A DNA stretch of 64,000 bases from Tessaracoccus aquimaris (GTDB lineage: Bacteria; Actinomycetota; Actinomycetes; Propionibacteriales; Propionibacteriaceae). Below are positions 59,193-64,000 of the stretch, piece after piece (positions within the stretch are counted from its first letter, which is position 1; every line of letters begins with the position of its first letter). The notes under the pieces were generated by a model. That model was not told the origin of the DNA, searched no databases, and saw nothing but the letters and a program-made list of their open reading frames with translations. A program made the translations under genes and the position numbers. Where the stretch lies: NCBI RefSeq assembly GCF_001997345.1, contig NZ_CP019606.1, forward strand, positions 248,001 to 312,000, in the 5' to 3' direction.

Positions 59193-61060
59193 CAGTTCTC
59201 CTCCTTCAGGGAGTCGATCTCTGCGATCAGGTCGGACTCGAGTTCGGTGATCGAGATGGGGAGCCCGCGGACCCGCGAGTAGGTGGTGACGTCGACGAGG
59301 TAGCGGGCGCGCAGCACCGTCGACAGTTGCCCGAGGTTCATCTCGGGGACGATGACGCTGTCGTAGGCGCGCAGCACCTCGCCGAGGTTGGCAGGCATCG
59401 GGTTGAGGTGACGCAGGTGCGCCGTCGCGACGTCTCGGCCCGTCTTGCGGACCCGTCGCGCGGAGGCGGTGATGGGGCCGAACGTCGAGCCCCACCCGAG
59501 CACGAGGACCTTCGCGGCGCCGCTCGGGTCGTCCACCTCGACGTCGGGGATGTCGCGGACGATGCCCTTGATCTTGGCGTGCCTGGTGCGCGTCATCAGT
59601 TCGTGGTTGTCCGGGTCGTAGGACACGTCGCCGGTCAGGGCGGCCTTCTCGATGCCGCCGATGCGGTGCTCGAGGCCGGGGGTGCCAGGCACGGCCCAGG
59701 CGCGGGCAAGCGTCTCGGGGTCGCGCTCGTACGGCATGAAGTGCGGCTTGCCCGCGACCTCGCCGTTGATCTCGGTGGCGAAGTTCGGCTCGATGGGCGC
59801 GATGTCGTCGAGGTTCGGGATCTTCCACGGCTCGGCGCCGTTTGCCAGGTAGCCGTCAGAGAGCATGATCACCGGGGTGCGGTACTTCACCGCGATCCGG
59901 CAGGCCTCCACCGCGGTGTCGAAGCAGTCGGTCGACGACTTCGCGGCGATCACCGGGACGGGCGACTCGCCGTTGCGGCCCCAGATCGACTGCATCAGGT
60001 CGGCCTGCTCGGTCTTGGTGGGCATGCCCGTCGACGGGCCGGAGCGCTGCACGTTGACCACCACGAGCGGCAGTTCCGTCATCACGCCGAGGCCGATGGC
60101 CTCGGCCTTCAGCGCCACACCCGGGCCCGACGTCGACGTGACGCCGAGCGCCCCCGCGAAGGACGCGCCGACCGCGGCGCCGACCGCGGCGATCTCGTCC
60201 TCCGCCTGGAACGTCATCACACCGACGTCCTTGCGCTTGGACAACTCGTGGAGGATGTCCGAGGCGGGCGTGATCGGGTAGGAGCCGAGGAACAACTGCA
60301 TCCCCGCCTTGTTCGCGCCGACCATCAGGCCGTAGGCGGTGGCGAGGTTTCCGGAGATCTGGCGGTACTGGCCCTTCGGCATCGGGGCCGGGTCGACGTG
60401 GTACTGCACCTCGAAGACCTCGGTGGTCTCCCCGTAGGCGTAGCCGGCCTTGAACGCCGCGATGTTGGCGTCGCGGATGACCGGCTTCTTCGCGAACTTC
60501 TCGGCGAGGAAGTCGACGGTGCCATCTGTGGGCCGCGAGTACAGCCAGCTCAGCAGGCCGAGCGCGAACATGTTCTTGGTGCGCGACGCGTCCTTGCGGC
60601 TCAGCTCGAACTCGGCGACCGCGCCGGTGGCCAGGCCCGTCAGGTCGATCGCGTGCACCGAGTAGTTGCTCAGCGTGCCGTCCTCGAGCGGGTTCGACGC
60701 CCACCCGATCTTGGCGAGGTTGCGCTTGGTGAAGTCGGCGGTGTCGACGATGATGACGCCGCCGCGCGGCAGGTCGCGCAGGTTGGCCTTCAGCGCGGCC
60801 GGGTTCATGGCGACAAGCACATCTGGAACGTCGCCCGGGGTGACGATGTCGAAGTTCGCGAAGTGCAACTGGAAGCTGGAGACGCCTGGCAGCGTGCCCT
60901 GTGGGGCGCGGATCTCCGCTGGGAAGTTGGGGAGGGTGGCGATGTCGTTGCCGAAGATGGCGGTCTCCGCGGTGAAGCGGTCGCCGGTCAACTGCATTCC
61001 GTCGCCGGAATCACCTGCGAATCGGATGACGACTCGTTGCAGGGGGAGCGTTTCAGGCAC
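59192..61060 (-). CDS. korA: 2-Oxoacid:ferredoxin oxidoreductase alpha subunit
   Basis: A 622-aa fused gamma-alpha subunit, as in actinobacterial KorA. The gamma domain begins [20 protein letters not shown]. The alpha domain follows from about residue 205, with [40 protein letters not shown] and [20 protein letters not shown]. The start is GTG 61060 with GAGGAAAG upstream. The upstream ATG at 61099 lies inside a TAGAAT -10 box and cannot be transcribed from that promoter. Together with KorB it can replace 2-oxoglutarate dehydrogenase in the TCA cycle. Confidence 0.93.
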   Translation of the reverse strand: MPETLPLQRVVIRFAGDSGDGMQLTGDRFTAETAIFGNDIATLPNFPAEIRAPQGTLPGVSSFQLHFANFDIVTPGDVPDVLVAMNPAALKANLRDLPRGGVIIVDTADFTKRNLAKIGWASNPLEDGTLSNYSVHAIDLTGLATGAVAEFELSRKDASRTKNMFALGLLSWLYSRPTDGTVDFLAEKFAKKPVIRDANIAAFKAGYAYGETTEVFEVQYHVDPAPMPKGQYRQISGNLATAYGLMVGANKAGMQLFLGSYPITPASDILHELSKRKDVGVMTFQAEDEIAAVGAAVGASFAGALGVTSTSGPGVALKAEAIGLGVMTELPLVVVNVQRSGPSTGMPTKTEQADLMQSIWGRNGESPVPVIAAKSSTDCFDTAVEACRIAVKYRTPVIMLSDGYLANGAEPWKIPNLDDIAPIEPNFATEINGEVAGKPHFMPYERDPETLARAWAVPGTPGLEHRIGGIEKAALTGDVSYDPDNHELMTRTRHAKIKGIVRDIPDVEVDDPSGAAKVLVLGWGSTFGPITASARRVRKTGRDVATAHLRHLNPMPANLGEVLRAYDSVIVPEMNLGQLSTVLRARYLVDVTTYSRVRGLPISITELESDLIAEIDSLKEEN

Positions 61061-61097
61061 TGCGGTCTTTCCTCGATGTCTCGTGGGCGTCCCCGCC

Positions 61098-61128
61098 ATT
61101 CTAGGCCCGCCGCGGCACCCAGCCTCAA
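61098..61128 (-). promoter_or_regulatory. korAB promoter
   Basis: On the minus strand TTGAGG (61128-61123) and TAGAAT (61103-61098) are spaced by 19 bases. The transcript would have a leader of about 30 bases with GAGGAAAG before the korA GTG. Confidence 0.45.
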
Positions 61129-61158
61129 TGCCCGTTGCGCCGACAGTGAACGCCCCCG

Positions 61159-64000
61159 TTAAGGGCTGAGCAGGCCCATGATGTCGTCGGCGCTCAGCGG
61201 GGCGCTCGCGTCGGACCCGGTCCCGACGACCGAGTCGAACAGGTCGCGCTTGCGCTGCTGCAGCGCCACCACCTTGTCCTCGATGGTGTCGGCGGAGACG
61301 AGCCGGTAGACGTTGACCGGCTTGTCCTGCCCGATCCGGTGCGCCCGGTCGATGGCCTGGTTCTCCGCGGCAGGGTTCCACCACGGGTCGAGGATGAACA
61401 CGTAGTCGGCCTCCGTCAGCGTCAGGCCGAAGCCGCCTGCTTTGAGGCTGATCAGGAACACCGGAGCCTCGCCCTCACGGAACGACGCGATCCGCGCGGC
61501 CCGGTCGCGGGTGCGGCCGTCGAGGTACTCGTAGCCGATGCCCTCCCGGTCCAGGCGCTCGCGCACGAGGGCCAGGAAGCCGGTGAACTGCGAGAAGACC
61601 AGGGCGCGGTGCCCCTCCGCGACGATCTCGTCGAGCATCTCGACCAGTGCGTCGATCTTGGCGGAAGCGGCCGCCGCTTCGCCGTCGACCAGCGCCGGGG
61701 AGAGGCTGAGTTGCCGCAGCATCGTCAGCGAGGAGAGGATCGTGATCCGGTTGCGCGACAGGTCGCCGAGCAGGCCCAGCACCTTCTGGCGCTCGCGCGC
61801 CAGGTAGCGGTCGTAGGTGCGCCGGTGCCCCGGCGCCAGCTCGACCGGCACGATCTGTTCCTGCTTGACCGGCAGTTCTGCGGCGACTGCGGACTTGGTC
61901 CTGCGCAGGATCAGCGGGCGGATCCTGCGCCGCAGCCGGGCGAGCGCCTCCGAGTCGCCGGCCTCGATGGGCTTGCGGTAGTCGGTGGTGAACTGCCTCG
62001 GGTCCGGGAACAGTCCGGGGGCGGTGATCGACAGCAGCGACCACAGGTCCATCACGTTGTTCTCGAGCGGGGTGCCCGTCAGCGCCACCTTGACGCGCGC
62101 GTCGAGGGCCCGCACCGCGTGGTAGGCCTTCGACGCGTGGTTCTTCACGAACTGGGCCTCGTCGAGCAGCACCGCCGACCAGGGAAGCGCCGCGTAGGCG
62201 TCGGCCTCGAGGCGAAGCAGCGTGTACGACGTGATGACGAGGTGCGCGCCGTCGACCGCCTCCGGGAGCGGGACGCCGCGCTTGGCGCCGGTCGCGGAGA
62301 TCGTGACGACCCGCAGGTCGGGCGCGAAGCGGGCCGCCTCGGCCGACCAGGTGCCCATCACGGAGGTCGGCGCGACCACCAGCATCGGGCGGGTCAGTTC
62401 GCCCGCCTCCAGGGCGGCCTGGGCGGCGGCCAGCGCCTGGACCGTCTTGCCGAGGCCCATCTCGTCGGCGAGGATCCCGCCGAGCCCGGTGCGCCACAGG
62501 AACCTTAGCCAGCGGAAACCCGTCTCCTGATAGGGCCGAAGCGTCGCGTCCAACCCTGCAGGCACCGGCTCGTCCGGCAGCGACTCAGGGTCGATGAGCG
62601 CGCCGACGGCGTCGCGCCACGCGTCGGCCTGATGGGTGACGATCCCCAGCCGGACCAGTTCCTCCCACAGCCCCGCATGTTCAGGGCGCAGCCGGAACGT
62701 GTCGTCATCGGTGTCGGCGATCAGCCGGGCCTCCTCGATGAGCTGACGCAGTTCCCCGAACTCCGGCGCGTCGAGCGCGAACCAGGTGCCCGACGCCAGC
62801 AGCAGATGGTCGTCCCCTGCGGCGAGGGCCCGCATCAGGTCGGCAAGCGGGACCGCCTCGTCCCCGACGCGCACATCGATGTGCAGGTCGAACCAGTCGC
62901 CCGCCACCGGCTGGCTGACCGAGAGCCGCACCTGGGCGGGCTCGTCCGCCTCCCGGTAGCGCGGCGGTTCCACGTTGACGTCGACCTCCACCCGGTCGTC
63001 CGCCCGCAGTGCGGGCAGCGCCGATGACACGAACTTGATCAGGCCGCGCCCCGTCAGGAACGCGGGAAGTAAGTCGTCGCCGGACTTCCACGTTCCCTGC
63101 GGGACCGCGGCGCTGAGCTCGGCCTCGGCGCGCGGGTCGCGCGCGATCTTGTCGTCGCCGCCCGCCAGGCCCACGTCGATCGTGCGTTCGCCCAACCGGT
63201 ACCTGAAGCCCCAGTGCACCGAGGCGGACGTCTCACGGAACTCGACGCGGCACAGCAGATGCGGGGCGCTCGGCTCCGGCAGGTCGAGCGTCTCGTCGAC
63301 CGCGACGCTCATCCGGGCGCGCAGCCGGGGCAGGAACCTGGTCGCGAAGTCGTCGATGTCGGAGGCGGGCACCGAGACCCGGATCTGCTGGAAGAGCGCC
63401 TGCTGAGCGGGGTCAAGCGTGCGGGACAACGGTGCGAGCCACATGGAGTCCCCGACGGCGAACGCGACGCCGTGCGCGGGCCTGCCGAGGTAGGCCCGCG
63501 GGGGAGCGGGATGACACCGAGCGGCGTGGAGAGCATCGGGTCGACCGTCAGCGACCCTGCGGGCCCCGGAAGGATCGCGGCGATGGGTTCGAACGGGTCG
63601 GGCGAGAGCGTCGGATCGGGCAGGTCGCGCCCAGTGACCGAGGTGCCAGCGACCAGCGCGACGCCCGCGTCGACGGCCCTGCGGAGTGCGGGCCAGAACG
63701 CGGGGAGCAGGTCGGTGATCAGCAGCGAGTCGGTGCGCGGCCGAAACGGTCCTCCGGTGCGGCACTCCAGCAGCGCAAGCAGCGCGTCGCGCTGAACGGG
63801 GACGAAGTCGCCTCCTTGGGTGGCGACCTCGTCCCAGGTGGCGCCCGTGCGGACCCAGTTGCCTCGGGCCCCCTTGCGCAGCGGCCGCAGCGCCAGGTTG
63901 GCGCCCTCCTCGGTGACCTGCAGCGCGAGCGGCTTACCCGTCACCGACGCGGTGCCCGCGAACGGGGAGAGGATCTGTTGCCAGGTCGGCGCGGTGCGGT
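61159..64000 (-). CDS. SNF2-family DNA helicase, partial (apparent frameshift)
   Basis: A superfamily 2 ATPase whose N-terminus lies beyond the right edge; about 947 residues are visible. The helicase core is complete: motif I LADEMGLGKTVQALAAAQ, motif II VLLDEAQFVKNHASK, motif III ALTGTPLENNVMDLWSLL, motif V LISLKAGGFGLTLTEADYV and motif VI DRAHRIGQDKPVNVYRL. An acidic N-terminal region of about 450 residues precedes it. The frame breaks at GGGGG 63500-63504: one extra C on the coding strand gives IPLPPRAYLGRPAHG. It may act in transcription recycling or repair, as bacterial RapA/HepA relatives do. Confidence 0.88.

Overview
The window is very GC-rich, densely coded DNA from an actinobacterium. 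GTG starts are common, and neighbouring genes are often joined by 4-base ATGA or GTGA stop/start overlaps. Gene content (menaquinone synthesis including a MenJ-type reductase, a full nuoA-N operon, KorAB, Kdp) suggests the Propionibacteriaceae, perhaps near Tessaracoccus. That placement is my inference; no marker gene here proves it. No tRNA, rRNA, CRISPR array, insertion sequence or prophage was seen.

Layout. 1-1.2 kb: the 5' end of a kdp potassium-pump operon (27-aa ORF, kdpF, kdpA), cut by the window edge. 1.4-14.8 kb: mixed housekeeping genes: a DUF1269 protein, aldo/keto reductase, Asp/Glu racemase, patatin lipase, pentapeptide protein, a fused alpha-beta glycyl-tRNA synthetase, a 2-hydroxyacid dehydrogenase, a cation-efflux protein and an MFS exporter. 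14.3-17.5 kb: a minus-strand cluster of dhaL, nucleotidyltransferase, GHMP sugar kinase and NUDIX hydrolase that looks like a sugar-nucleotide pathway. 17.6-28.5 kb: menaquinone genes menE-menA-menC-menD, menG and menF, interrupted by a RecB-like nuclease and an ABC exporter pair. 28.7-47.1 kb: menJ, nuoA to nuoN in the usual order, a polyprenyl diphosphate synthase and a membrane protein. Menaquinone supply, side-chain synthesis, side-chain reduction and the enzyme that uses menaquinone are thus encoded almost side by side. 47.2-56.9 kb: a leucyl aminopeptidase, a large MalT/LuxR-type ATPase regulator, a second DUF1269 protein, two permeases and an M13 endopeptidase. 56.9-64 kb: korA-korB with a trailing membrane protein, and a SNF2-type helicase that runs off the edge.

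Three signals go beyond ordinary annotation. First, the same palindrome (TyACCC-N5-GGGTGATG) lies upstream of the aminopeptidase, in the divergent promoter region of the MalT/LuxR regulator, and upstream of the second permease, outlining a possible local peptide or organic-acid regulon. Second, two clusters of palindromic repeats lie between convergent genes, supply the last codons and stop of three unrelated genes, and show paired base changes in their stems. Third, eight genes, including the glycyl-tRNA synthetase and nuoG, each carry an apparent single-base loss at or near a short G or C run. Consensus sequencing errors explain this better than gene decay, so I treat these genes as intact in the organism.

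Many genes have a TAnnnT box only 6-8 bases before the start codon and no ribosome-binding site, which points to widespread leaderless transcription. Genes inside the nuo operon use Shine-Dalgarno sequences or translational coupling instead.
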